Part shown: in pieces, positions 53,741 to 64,000 of the stretch
Numbering within the stretch: the first letter of the stretch is position 1
How the letters are laid out: each line of letters begins with the position of its first letter
Assembly: GCA_029783825.1 (NCBI GenBank)
Contig: JAREIK010002034.1
Coordinates: 1,428,840 to 1,492,839 of the forward strand
Direction of reading: 5' to 3'
Source: Sapria himalayana
Lineage: Eukaryota; Streptophyta; Magnoliopsida; Malpighiales; Rafflesiaceae
DNA length: 64,000 nucleotides
Made by a program: the position numbers and the translations under genes
Notes under the pieces: generated by a model
Told to the model about the DNA's origin: nothing
Seen by the model: only the letters and a program-made list of their open reading frames with translations
The model's database searches: none

Positions 53741-55469
53741 AGAGTTGAGATCAAAATAAAGAAAATGAAATATAACTAAACCTTACTTTCCTCCTTGAGT
53801 TCTCCCCACACTAAGTGACAATATTCACTTTTTGATGAAACTCTCCAATCTCTTCTTCCATTCACCAATGTCTTGGTGATTTCTTGTAATTTGGTTCAAT
53901 TTTTAGGGATTTGAAAATTTTACCATCCAAGGCTACTTTCACTCCAAATATTTCATTAATAAAGTTCCTATTGAATTTTACCTAAACTTTTCATATGTTG
54001 CACCTTTTATCATGTATGTTTTCGAAATTAGAGATAACTCTCTAATGATAGATGTATTCCCATGTTCCATGTGCATATACAATTAGTCTTAATTTCTCCT
54101 CTAAATCATTTCTCAAAAAGGTGGAATAAATTTGTTGAACCCCTATTCTCCCACAAAACTCTTCTTCTTCAATACATAGGTCATCTATTTATTCTTCATT
54201 TCTCTAAAAAAAAATCAGCTATGACACCATGACTTTGAAAGAAGTCTCAGTGATGGATTGCTTTTGTCACTTGCATTTGGTTTTGTGACTTTTTTAAGTC
54301 TTCTCTTTCTACAACCTTAGTTTCAAAATCAATTTTTCAACATCTATTTTTTCTCAGATCTTTTATAATTATGTTGATAGATGTTTTCGTCATAGGGAAT
54401 AAGTAGAAAATTTAGAAATGTCATAAAAATTTGGGTTATGGGTTTTGTATAAAATTAGGGGTTGTCATGGCTAATGACAGAGATGCCATGATTTTTCGCA
54501 TAGCCATGACTTATCTTTTAAAATGAATGCCATAACTAGGTTTGAGTACCATGACTTCAATAGACTTACAAGAAAGTCATGATTGTGTTTGAGTTTCACA
54601 ACTTCATGTTGGGTGTCTATATGTAAAGTATAGGTATATTTATGTTTTTATATATACATTCATAAAAACAAAAAAAAACATTAATTACATATCACATAAT
54701 GAAAAAAGTAAACTTTTTGGGTTGTCTCTCAAGCATCACTATGTTTAATATCTATAGCTATAACTTCATTGGATTTCCAATTTAGTCATTGATCTCAATA
54801 GTTGAGGCAAGTTTCTTTATATATTCTCTCAAAGCATCACTTTCTTTTCTACTTATCTTCTCAATTTCTTATTCAACATCAAGTTATCCTTCAAAGTAGC
54901 TCTTTTAGGGGTATTCTTATTTAGATGATGTGACTTTAGAAGAAGTCGTGACACAATTGCCTATGATCTCATTTGGAAATGACACAACTTGTGGTGAAGA
55001 TAAAACTTGAGCAATCACTCTCTATATCAATTTTGTTTTTGCTTTGGTCATGACTTTATCTTGAACTTTATGTTTCTCAATTTTCATAGTTGTGTCATCT
55101 ATCATGACTTTATTCACTAATATATCAAGCAAAGATGTGGCATCTTTAAAACTCATGGATTTCTTTATTATAGCTACTTCATTTTATATGCCTTTGGATG
55201 TCTAATCTTTATTATCATAGTAGTCTTCTTCTTCATCGTCACTTCTACAATTTTCTTCCATCCAAAGTTTATCTAACTGATCATCTTCTCCATCTTCTTT
55301 GGGACAACAATATTTTACAAAATCTTTCCATCTGAAGTCCATCTTTTGTTTCATCGTGCTGCATAGGAGACTTTCTATTCACCAACAAACTTCCTCATCA
55401 TAGTCTAGATTCTGGAGACTTTTGTAGAGATTGAACTTCATTTTTTCTTCACCCATATATTTTATAGAG
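53741..55469 (-). other. Interior remnant of a fourth gypsy unit
   Basis: Parallels 45131-46240 in order (acidic stretch near 55210-55300, CATGACTT repeats near 54470-54600). No RT or integrase motif found. Stops throughout. Confidence 0.45.
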
Positions 55470-55840
55470 CTTATTTTCTTCATTTTACAAAATCATTTAT
55501 TAATACTTGTCCAATGGATATAAATGGTCATCCGAATATTTATAGAGCATATTTGTCCTTTACCATTTATAGCACAATAAAACCTGTCATAAAAATATAT
55601 TTACTAACCTTCAGGAACACATCTTCATATTAGCCTTCAAAAACATTACTAAATGATCACTCATTTAAATTGTGAGAGTGGTTGGAGTAATGTCATATAG
55701 GTTCAACCTTTACAATATGGACATTGGCTTCAAATTCATACCTGATCCCAAGTCACATAGCACCTTTCGAAAAGTGTGCATCCTACTAATGCACGAAATT
55801 ATAAAACATCCTGAATCTTTTGGCTTTCTTAAAAATTAAT
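55470..55840 (-). pseudogene. Gypsy aspartic protease remnant (second copy)
   Basis: Minus strand. 55770-55700 reads VLCDLGSGMNLKPMSIL, matching the retropepsin CDLGA(S)xNLMPLS active-site segment of Athila-like elements. Further on are ITPTTLTI, then FISIGQVLI, the counterpart of RPFLATGRALI. Several stops. Adjacent gag remnants lie upstream at 56990-57440. Confidence 0.72.
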
Positions 55841-56989
55841 ATTGGATGATAACACTATATTTCTCAATCATATTCATCATTCCATATGTCTCTAACTTTC
55901 TCTTGCTACTCATCACATCTTTCATGAACTTCTTGTAAGTCAACATCTATAATAAGGCTTTAGCAAATAAAATATTAATTTTCAATTTCCAAAAAATAAT
56001 GAGAAATCTCTCAATCTACTTATACATCTTTCTATTTCTAAAATACTATGAAAAAGGAAGATTATAAGGAATATATTTACCATTTTTATATAATTTCTCT
56101 TAAATATCATTTTGATTATTACTTAAGATTATATGTATTTCCTCTTCATTCTCTACTTCTTCATTTGTCATAGTTGGGGGCGTGAGTTGGGTAGTGGAAC
56201 CTTCATTCTCTACTTCTTCATTCTCTACTTAAGATTATCTGTACTTCATTATTCACACCCTCATCTTCTACTTAAACTCACTTTATGATTTTAGTTTTTA
56301 TTTGTTGTCCCTCTAATTTTTTTGCCACTTCATAGTATTATAACAAGAACCTTCATGAATTTCCTTCAATATCACTCAGTAATTAATTCATTCTCTTTTT
56401 CTTCATAGACAGTGCTAATTGTCCAAGTTTATTTTCAATGATCTTTACTATCACATTCATGCATTCTAGCCTTGTTTCAAGTCATTCCATCTAGTTCTTT
56501 TGAAGATCATTTCTTTTTTGTCTTCATGAGCAAGGAAAGTACATTGTATTAAGTGAAATCTTTTCTATTTCTTTTGGGTGGTTGAAATTTGAGCTTGAGA
56601 ATCATTGAAATTGATAACACATTATCTTATTCCCAATACATTTCTTAAATATATCCAAATTTTGCTGCACATTTCCATAACTCTCATATGATAGGTTTTT
56701 GTGATTTATCACATTTGGATGGTTGTGCGTAGGCCATTGTAGTTGAAATGGAATTTGTGCCCTTTGTTTGGCAAAACACTAGCTTTCTCCACTTTATATA
56801 TTTGGTTGAAATTTATTGATTCCTATATTACAAAATTAAAATTTCTTTCACACTCAATTATTTGTCCATTTGGGCTTGAAACTTTTTGAACATGTGTCCA
56901 TCTTGAGTTCCATAACAATCAATTTGTCAAACTCCAATACTCTGAATTACTTCCTCACAAATACTCAATCACTCAAATTTTTATAGTTT
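55841..56989 (-). other. Gag-to-protease linker remnant
   Basis: Low-complexity minus-strand sequence parallel to 46681-47690. CTTCATTCTCTACTTCTTC is repeated near 56143 and 56201. No intact frame. Confidence 0.4.
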
Positions 56990-57440
56990 TTCTTTTCTAG
57001 CTCTTCAAATAAATAATACACTTCCTTATGTGATTTGTTCATAATAGAGTCATCTCATATTGTATCAATCATGTACCTCATCATGTAGGCCTTCCCATTA
57101 TAGAAAGGCTAAACTTGGAACTACAATTCAAATAAGTGTGGTGAGCATCTTCTTTAAAACTTTTTGAATAAGTCTTAAGCAACATATAGCATCTCTTGCT
57201 CCTCTTGTTGAAATTTGCTTATCTCTACTCAGTTAAGAGATGATTTGAGGCCAGAAAATTTTATTGAGAAAGGCTTGCAAAAGTTCATCTCAACTCTCAA
57301 TCGAACCTCAAGATAAGCAATAGAACTAGCTCCATACTTTGTCACTCAAAGAACATGAATAAATTGTAATTATATCACATTAAGGCTAACTCCGTTCATC
57401 TTCACTAGCTCACACAACTCCAAGAAAGTTACGACGTGGC
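56990..57440 (-). pseudogene. Gypsy gag remnant (third minus copy)
   Basis: Parallels 30400-30850 and 47690-48000. It has a FYNGK-like site near 57095-57110, a VHYLFEELEK-like helix near 57000-57030, and FLNKIF-like plus TSSLKVESR-type segments near 57240-57300. Frameshifted and stopped. Confidence 0.6.
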
Positions 57441-57829
57441 TATTCAGATGTTCTGAAATTTTTTCAATGTACTGATGTTGTTATATCACAGCTATCAAAC
57501 TCCCTTTCAACTCAAAATAATGTACTTGCAGATGTTTCATACAAATTCCAGAATAGCTACCCATCATAGTAGCTTTCTAATAATTACCCAATATATAGTA
57601 AAGATTGGGCAGTTGGATAGCCTATCATCTACTACCTTGGTAGTTTCTATTACTACTGGTTCATTTCATATATTCTCTATTAGCTCTATGTCTTAGTTGT
57701 CCTCTCTTTTCAAGACTGAGGTATTAACTATGTCTTAGTTGTCCTACTACAGCGACAATTAAAACATTCAGAAATTTAACATTTGCTATAAGGCATTATA
57801 AAAAAAATCATGCAACTTCTCTAGCTCCT
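57441..57829 (-). other. N-terminal gag/leader remnant
   Basis: Parallels 30850-31200. CTATGTCTTAGTTGTCCT occurs twice (57687 and 57728), a 41-bp local duplication. The LTR expected upstream is absent. The unit stops near 57830 where tandem repeats begin. Confidence 0.4.
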
Positions 57830-58800
57830 ATTCTGCTTGACATAGGATTCTTCTTCCCTTTTTCTCTAGTGTGCATTACCTCCATTCTGCACCTCTAACG
57901 AGGCTTGAATTTCAGCTGCGTCGCCGCTTGCTTCTGCTCCTCTTCTTCTACTCCACCTCCTCTATCTTTTGTTTTCTCCTATTGTTCTACATAAGACCAA
58001 GTACGAGCCCATACCATATAACTTATTATAGACTCACTACCCATTTCCCCTTCACTCCCTTACCCTTGCAATCAATAACATAAGCTAACTTATGGCAGAA
58101 AATATAAAATAGAAACTACTTTTCTACCCTTGCTGCTTTTTTCTGCTTCAACCCATACAATCATTATGTCTCACATTTGCATAGGGTTCTCCTTTCCTTC
58201 CCTCCTGTTAAAATAGCCTCTCTTCTGCTCCTCTCTTTGCTGCCATTCATCTAGAGACTTTATTCTGCTACACATCCTCCATCCTATCCTCTGCTCATGT
58301 TCTGCATAGAAATCCGAACAAGCCAATGCCAGATAACCTAGGATTATAGCCTCCCTACCCATTTCCCCTATCCTCCCATCCACTTTCCATTTTTACAAGC
58401 AACATTCTACACTGAAGAAAATAGAAAATAAGAAATAGGGAGGTTGAAGCTGGACTTTTTAGCTACTAGATCCTTTCTTTCTGTCATTCCTTGCCACATT
58501 CAATTCTTTCTCCACCCTGTCTCGCCTTCTCATCTAACCATAGGTTGGATCTGCATCTATTGTTCTCTACTTTCAGTTCACAGAAAACCAGAGAAAACAA
58601 AAAAAACAGCAAAAAACTTCCATCCTACTCTATGTTCCTCCCTCCTCTCTTATGTTCCTGCCTATGCTTCGATCCCTCTCTCTTATGTGCTCTCTTGCTC
58701 CTCCCCCTACATTCCAGTCCATTGAAAACCATACCAATATAACCTACCCACCCTTTTCCCTAATCTCCCTTCCCCTTACAGCATCGACAAAATCAAAGGG
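57830..58800. repeat. Three imperfect 300-400-bp tandem repeats
   Basis: Each copy pairs a CTTCTGCTCCTC-type pyrimidine-rich segment with CTACCCATTTCCCC-like (near 58037, 58355 and 58744) and GAAAATAGAAAATA-like blocks. Pyrimidine-rich frames on the plus strand look artefactual. The array may belong to the untranslated end of the adjoining LINE. Confidence 0.55.
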
Positions 58801-60632
58801 TCTTTCTCCACAACTTGAGCTCTTACCTCCAAGCATAACCCATCTAAATATACTAAACACATTAAATCAACAAGTTAAAGTTAAATTTACATGCTAAACA
58901 ATCTTATGTAATTTTCAGACCTCTTTGAGCGGTGATGTCCCTATCTAGAGTATTATTACCCTGTTTATATCCTTACTATTTTGGACTATTTTCTCTTTAG
59001 ATAGCCACCCCTTAGGACCAGGGCGACTCTTGATCTTCACCAAAACTTTAGCCTGAAATTAAACTGAGCAACTATAAAACATATATTAAAACCAGAACAA
59101 CATATAATCCTTACTCCCACACTTCCCCCTTATTTTTACTAATTTTTTAATATATTCTTTTGAATTTTAATATAAAAAATCATATCTTATCTAGCCTTAT
59201 TAATCTTTTAAACATGTCTAGAATATTCTCTCCATCAAATTCTTGAAACCCTTTAATAATACCTTCTTCTGCTAATTTATCTGCAGGGCATTTGCTTCTA
59301 TATAGGTATGCACCATTTCACCATAAAGTTCTATTTGTAACATTCTGATTTTTTTCAATTTCTCCCTCGAACCTCCATATTTCTATTTTTTTTTGTGGCT
59401 AGATCCACCAACAAACTTGAGTCAACTTGGAGTCGGATATTTTGAAATATATGCTCTTTGTAGATTTGTAGCCCTTTATGCAAGGCCATAATCTCTGCAT
59501 GCAAGGTTGAGGCTGCTATCCCCCTCATTGTAAGGCTTTAATAACTCTTCCTTCCTCATCTCTTATTGCTCCTCCTCCCCCTGGCACTCCCTCTTCTCAT
59601 TGAAGCTCCTATCCATATTGAGAGCTAACGCACCTTGAGGTTGTTTATTCCAAACGAATATTTTTATACCTGGCAATTTTCCTCTAATAGTTGAGAGCCC
59701 CCATGCCTTCTTTATATTCTCATCCATGCCCATATTGCTGACTCTTATTGGGATGCAGGCTAGATAATTAGAATTTTCTCTTTTTATCTTTTAAAATATG
59801 TTTTTAGTATTTATTGGAATAATTTCGAACCTGCTTTTATATCTAGTTTTCCATAAACACTAGATTGCTATGTGAGGTATATGAATTCTGATCCATTTAA
59901 GCATTTTATTCTTTGTCTGCTCCTGCCTCTAGTTTTTTAATCTGGTCTTAAGAGCTGCTTCACTCTTTTTCATATCTGCTTTTGATTCTTACTTATTTCA
60001 TACTTCTGTAGTGATCTTCCCTATTGAGAACAAGTGATCCATACTTTTTATAGCGGTTAGGAAGCATTCACATCTTGATGCTAACGTTACTCCATTCCTA
60101 TGGAGATTATCATCCACTGGAATAACATTTCAAAGAAGCTTCCACATGAAGACATTTATCTTCTGCGGGATCTCCTTTTCTTATGCCCATTTGATTATTT
60201 CTTGAAAATGACTTTTATTTTTCACTAAACCTTTGGCACTCATTAAAGTAAATCTTTGTGCATTTAAAGTCCATTTCCACCCACTATTAATCAATATTGC
60301 ATGATTTCCACTATGTCATGCTGCTTTCGAATTAGCTCCAGCTTTTTGATGCCTTTTTAGGATCCTTAAAAGCCTTATTCCCTAAACCATATCCAGCTCT
60401 TATGTATTCAGCCCAACAGTTGCCATTTTCTTTAAGACTCTACCAGTTTTTACAAGCCCAGGCTTTGGCTATATCATTTAGACTAGTGAAACCTAATCTG
60501 ACCTCCTATTTGGGGCAGTATAGATCTTCTCATTTATTCTAGTGCAACTTAGGTTTTCCTTTCTTCTTGCCCCATAAGAAATTAGACATTTCTTTTTCTA
60601 ATTTACATATGATCTTTTTTGGTAGCTGAGCC
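58801..60632 (-). pseudogene. LINE (non-LTR retrotransposon) ORF2 3' half, interrupted by CACTA
   Basis: Minus strand, reading from 60632 down. LPKKIICKLEKEMSNFLWGK and GKPKLH (RT-to-zf-RVT linker), GLGFTSLNDIAKAWACKN, AEYIRAGYGLGNKAFKDPKK, then 60150-60020 WKLLWNVIPVDDNLHRNGVT and ASRCEC (zf-RVT domain). Next come 59640-59470 with an RNase H start (LNMDRSFNEK) and LHAEIMALHKGLQI, then LQVDSSLLVD and ADKLAEEG at 59440-59270. Many stops and frameshifts. Known: plant L1-type LINEs carry RT, zf-RVT and a plant RNase H in this order. The 5' part would lie beyond the CACTA element, outside the window. No clear poly(A) tail was found at the 3' side. Confidence 0.85.
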
Positions 60633-60749
60633 CACTACAAAAAAATATTGATTTAGCCAGGGAATTTTAGCTAGGGTTCAATCCCTAGCTAAATTGTGAG
60701 GGATTATTTATGCAATATCAAGGGATTTATGTTTTTTTATTAAAATAAA

Positions 60750-61325
60750 AATTTGCAACGGATTAGCGATGGATTAGTGATGGAATAATTTCATAAATTC
60801 CACATCAGAAAAAAGCATGGAATTTAGCAATAGATTAGTAACGGATTAGCAACGGAATATTTTTCATAAATTTCACTCAAGAAAAGCTGAGAATTTAGTA
60901 ACAGATTAGCGACGGATTAATGATGAAATATTATAGTAAATTCCGCTCAAGAAAAGCGGGGAATTTAGTGACAGATTTAACTACCAAATTTTCCTAGCTA
61001 ATAAATCTGGAACTTAGCGACGAATTTAGTGACGAAATTTCTCTAGCCAATAATATCCAAAATTTACCGACAGAATTTCCCTGGCTATTAAAATCCAAAA
61101 ATTTTGCAATGGATTTAGTGACGAAATTTTTATAACTATTAAAATCAGGAATTTAGCAACGGATTTAATTACGGAATTTTTCTAGCCAATAAAATCTAGA
61201 ATTTAGCGATGGATTTAGTGACGGAATTTTCTTAGGTAACAAAATCCAAAATTTACCAATGGATTTAGCGCCGGAATTTTCCTAGCTAATATAATCCAGA
61301 ATTTAGCGACGGATTTTTCCCTAGT
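60750..61325. repeat. CACTA subterminal repeat array (left arm)
   Basis: A dozen or so irregular copies of GAATTTAGCGACGGATTTAG followed by TGACGGAATTTTCCTAGCTAATAAAATCC-type sequence. The 11305-12422 array is its mirror image. Confidence 0.85.
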
Positions 61326-62460
61326 TATTTGCCTCGCAATTATTTCCATCATTAATCTATACTTAAATATTTTTTTATATATATTATTTGTTTTAATATT
61401 TGATATACTTTTTTATATTAAATGTTTGTCATGGTCTATGGATTATGGATGCTTGAAATATATCTTCTCCTCAAATAATTATAAAAATAGTATATTATTA
61501 ATAAATAATTACAAAATTATATAAATACGAATAAATTTTTTTATTAATAAAGCCTAAAATAACTATTTATAGGATTATAAAATTTTAAAAATATTTACAA
61601 AATATTATTTGATTTAATTAATAAAGATTTTTACATATTTGTATTAATAATAACTTAAAATAATTAATTCTATAATTATAAACAATTTAAAAATTTTTTG
61701 AATTAATAAATGAACATACATAATCATTTGTATTAATAAAAATCTAAAATTATTATTTGTATGCATATAAAAAAAAATTTTACAAAATAACCTAAGATAA
61801 TGAATAAACTAGTAAATATTTATTTTAATAAAACTTAAAAAAATATTTTTATGATTATAGGATTCTTTTAAAAAAATATTTACAAAAATATTTGATTTAT
61901 TATAATAAAACTTCAAGTGTTATAAAAAAATATCTCTAAGTTCTTATTAAAAGAACACTTCAAGTGTTATTTTAGAGTTTCAAAAATAAATTTTAAAATA
62001 TTACTGCTGATTTTTTTTGTTCTAAAAACACATAAAATAATTTTTTGTCTTATTAACACATTTGAAAAGTACTACCAAACTAACCCTAAGTTGATTTGAA
62101 TTCAAATTTTATCTTTACCCCTACTAAAATTTATAAGAATTAAACTATTACATAAGATTTTTAATATTAACTTTGTATATTCCATTTTATTAATATAATA
62201 AATATATCTTTTTTATGATCTTCTCAATTTAAGTTAACTTAGGATTTTTATAAATTATAAAATATATTAAATAATTTTAAATTTTATGCCTCTAAATTTA
62301 TTTCATATTATATTTATAAAAATTTATATTCATAATATATATATATATATATTATTTATGTATTTATTTTAAAATTATAAATAAAATCCTAAAAAGTCAA
62401 ATGTGTTCATTGTTCATCACTATTCCTTTCATGAGAGGAACTGTGATGAACATAGTTTTA
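61326..62460. other. AT-rich CACTA arm
   Basis: No gene. Homologous (inverted) to 9660-11300 up to about 62170. A TA run lies at 62334-62352. Confidence 0.5.
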
Positions 62461-62610
62461 TGCACCAAGTTGTGAGTAGGTCGTGAGCATAATAACCTAC
62501 TACTCAACTAGGGTTTTTTTGTTCACTAGGTCATGAGCATAAAAACCTAAAATTCGGCTAGGATATTTTTTTTTGCACTAGGTTGTGAGCATTTCAAGTT
62601 ACCACTTACA
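62455..62610. repeat. Three ~65-bp imperfect tandem repeats
   Basis: Units begin GCACCAAGTTGTGAG, TTCACTAGGTCATGAG and GCACTAGGTTGTGAG, followed by CATAAAAACCTA and GGCTAGG-like blocks. Non-coding. Confidence 0.6.
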
Positions 62611-62792
62611 ATTTGACGGAGTTAACAACTAATATGGAGGCGAGGATGCGTGCTTCCATAATCTTGAACACCATTCCCTATCAGTATGTATTAATCCATT
62701 ATTCCATGCTTGACTATTATAATTTGATATATGATTTGCTACAACTTTTCAACCTAATAAAAGAAATCCCATGATTCTAAATATTATCATTG

Positions 62793-63200
62793 TTCAGGAT
62801 CGCACTCAAATTACTATCTAATGATCCACTATTCAACTCCTTGTCTATTTCTAGAAAAAGACCCTCCCCCGTGTTAAACAAGCTACCACCCTCCATGTTT
62901 TTAGTAGTAAGCTATGCATTTAGTTCCTTAAATTGTTTTATAAAGGCTTCGTGATATTGATTAAGAGCTTCGTAATTGAGCTTCAGTGAGTCTTAATTTG
63001 CTTTCAGGATGCCATAATCTCTCTCTAATTGCTTGGCTTTCCACCTAGCATGGCAATTTTGGAACCACATAGCTATTTGTCTTGGACACAAACCAAGTTC
63101 ATGAGCCAGTTTATTTTTCCTCTATGGTTAAAGCTTGTTCTCCACTTCAAAGTTATTCTCCAAAGCCTTAGCTTTATCCATTGTTATTCATCTCTTCTTT
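62793..63200 (-). pseudogene. Captured HD-ZIP class I homeobox-leucine zipper fragment
   Basis: Minus strand from 63200. KKR*ITMDKAKALENNFEVE and [18 protein letters not shown], then [20 protein letters not shown] and [19 protein letters not shown], then KQFKELNA and an acidic tail ending LDSNLSAILN. Known: class I HD-ZIP proteins read [57 protein letters not shown], with a zipper after it. The order and spacing fit throughout, with homeodomain and zipper both present. Damage: stops (TGA at an expected Arg codon, TAA, TAG) and recognition-helix [10 protein letters not shown] changed to [10 protein letters not shown]. The parent would be a DNA-binding transcription factor. This copy cannot be. 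No intron is seen within the fragment. Confidence 0.9.
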
Positions 63201-64000
63201 TCTCCACTCTCCTTCTTCTTTTCCTTATTATTATTATTCTTCTTCTTCTTTTCCTTCTTCTTCTCCTCCTCCTTCTTATTTTCTTGTCCTTCTTCTCCTA
63301 CTTATTCTCCTTCTTCTGCTCAGCTCTCTTCTCCTTATTCTTTTTATATTTTTCTCCTTCTGCTTCTCCTTCTCCCTACCTTTCTTCTTCTCCTTCTTTT
63401 TCTCCTTTTCTCTACCTTTTTCTTCTCATTCTTCATCTCATTCTTCTTCTCATTCTTCTTCTCATTCATCTTCTCCTTTTTCTTCTCAATCTTCTTTTCC
63501 ATCTTCATCTCTTTCTTCTTCTCATTATTCTTCTCCTTATCATTCTTCTTATCTTTCTTCTCCTTCTTTTTCTCCTCCTCCTTCTCATTCTTCTTTTCAT
63601 TCTTATTTTCCTTGTTTTTATCCTTCTTCTTCTCATTCTTCTTTTCGATCTTTTTTTCCTTCTTCTTCTTCTTCTTCTCCTTCATCTTCTCCTTCTTCTC
63701 CTTCATCTTCTCCTTCTTCTCCACCTTTTTCTTCTCATTCTTCCCCATCTTTTCCTTCTCCTCCTCCTCCTTTTTTTCTCCTTTTTTTCCTTCTCATTCT
63801 AATTATTATTCTTCTTCTTATTCTTCTCCTTTTTATTATTATTCTTCTTCTACTCCTTTTTCTTATTCTTCTATTTCTCATCCTCCTTCTTCTCCTTCTT
63901 TTTCTTCTTCTTCTACGTCTTCTCCTTCTTCAACACATTCTCTCCTTCTCCTTCTCCTTCTTCTTCTCTTTCTTATCATTCTTCTTCTTCTTCTTCTTCT
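63201..64000. repeat. CTT/CTC-rich microsatellite tract
   Basis: About 800 bp of (CTT)n, (CTTCTC)n and TTTTTCTTCTCATTCTTC-like units running off the window. It abuts the basic N-terminal segment of the HD-ZIP fragment and may have grown from its AAG-rich (Lys/Arg) codons. Long frames on both strands here are artefacts. Confidence 0.85.

Larger units (their letters stand above)
60633..64000 (+). mobile_element. Second-family CACTA element, left end, runs off the window
   Basis: Starts CACTACAAAAAAATATTGAT at 60633, inserted into the LINE ORF2. The 3 bases before it are GCC (60630-60632), the expected size of target duplication. From 60750 to 61325 there is a dense array of TTAGCGACGGATTTAGTGAC-like units. 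61326-62170 is inverted-homologous to 9660-11300. Contains a captured HD-ZIP fragment. The right end is outside the window. Confidence 0.88.

Noticed and set aside
57871..58897. Plus-strand frames of 70-93 aa
   Set aside because: Pyrimidine-rich tandem repeat translations that do not agree in frame between copies.
63029..63802. 257-aa plus-strand frame and 134-aa minus-strand Lys/Glu frame
   Set aside because: Translation of the CTT tract. Only the minus-strand homeobox homology at 62793-63200 is real.

Overview
This window looks like nuclear DNA of a flowering plant, from a repeat-rich, AT-rich heterochromatic region. The evidence is CACTA (En/Spm) and hAT transposons, Ty3/gypsy and Ty1/copia retrotransposon remains, a plant-type LINE, and fragments of plant genes carrying plant-like introns. 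The species cannot be read from the sequence. I see no intact host gene, no rRNA or tRNA gene, and no bacterial, organellar or CRISPR feature. The only long intact coding sequence is a 707-aa hAT transposase at 50598-52721.

Region 1 (1-19651) appears to be one large CACTA-type element of about 19.8 kb, with its left tip just outside the window. Its arms (1-625 and 18895-19651) are inverted copies of each other built from short TTAGCGACGGA-like repeats, and it ends in CTTGTAGTG at 19651. Right ends of a second CACTA family lie inside it at 4055 and 12422. It carries broken pieces of three unrelated host genes with their splice sites: a Raf-like/LRR protein kinase (minus; 1187-1390 and 3538-3887), succinyl-CoA ligase beta subunit (minus; 10218-10329 and 10596-10699), and an XRN-type 5'-3' exoribonuclease (plus; 16170-17215). 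It also holds a CACTA transposase-associated domain remnant (14934-15218), a small non-autonomous hAT (4484-4887), and many microsatellites and tandem repeats.

Region 2 (19652-31344) starts inside a ~2.5-kb gypsy-type LTR cut by the CACTA element. A plus-strand LTR, non-coding interior, LTR unit (19652-29745) holds a decayed 3.56-kb hAT element with a perfect 8-bp target duplication (25200-28755). A truncated minus-strand gag follows.

Region 3 (31345-57800) is a run of four same-orientation (minus) LTRs separated by degenerate interiors. The interiors carry gag-like and aspartic-protease-like remnants, and no RT or integrase could be found. Nested in it are a copia RT fragment (33640-34112), a second decayed hAT (37460-40663), a 431-bp non-autonomous hAT (44290-44720) and the intact autonomous hAT (49715-53454).

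Region 4 (57800-64000) has 300-400-bp tandem repeats, then the 3' end of a LINE ORF2 (zf-RVT and RNase H, minus). A second-family CACTA element, starting at 60633, interrupts the LINE. It carries a captured HD-ZIP class I homeobox fragment (62793-63200, minus) and a long CTT-rich tract running off the window.

The genes do not form a pathway. What unifies the window is nested transposon history: old gypsy LTRs, then hAT insertions of several ages whose boundaries can be confirmed by empty sites in sister LTRs, and CACTA elements that repeatedly picked up host gene fragments at the DNA level.
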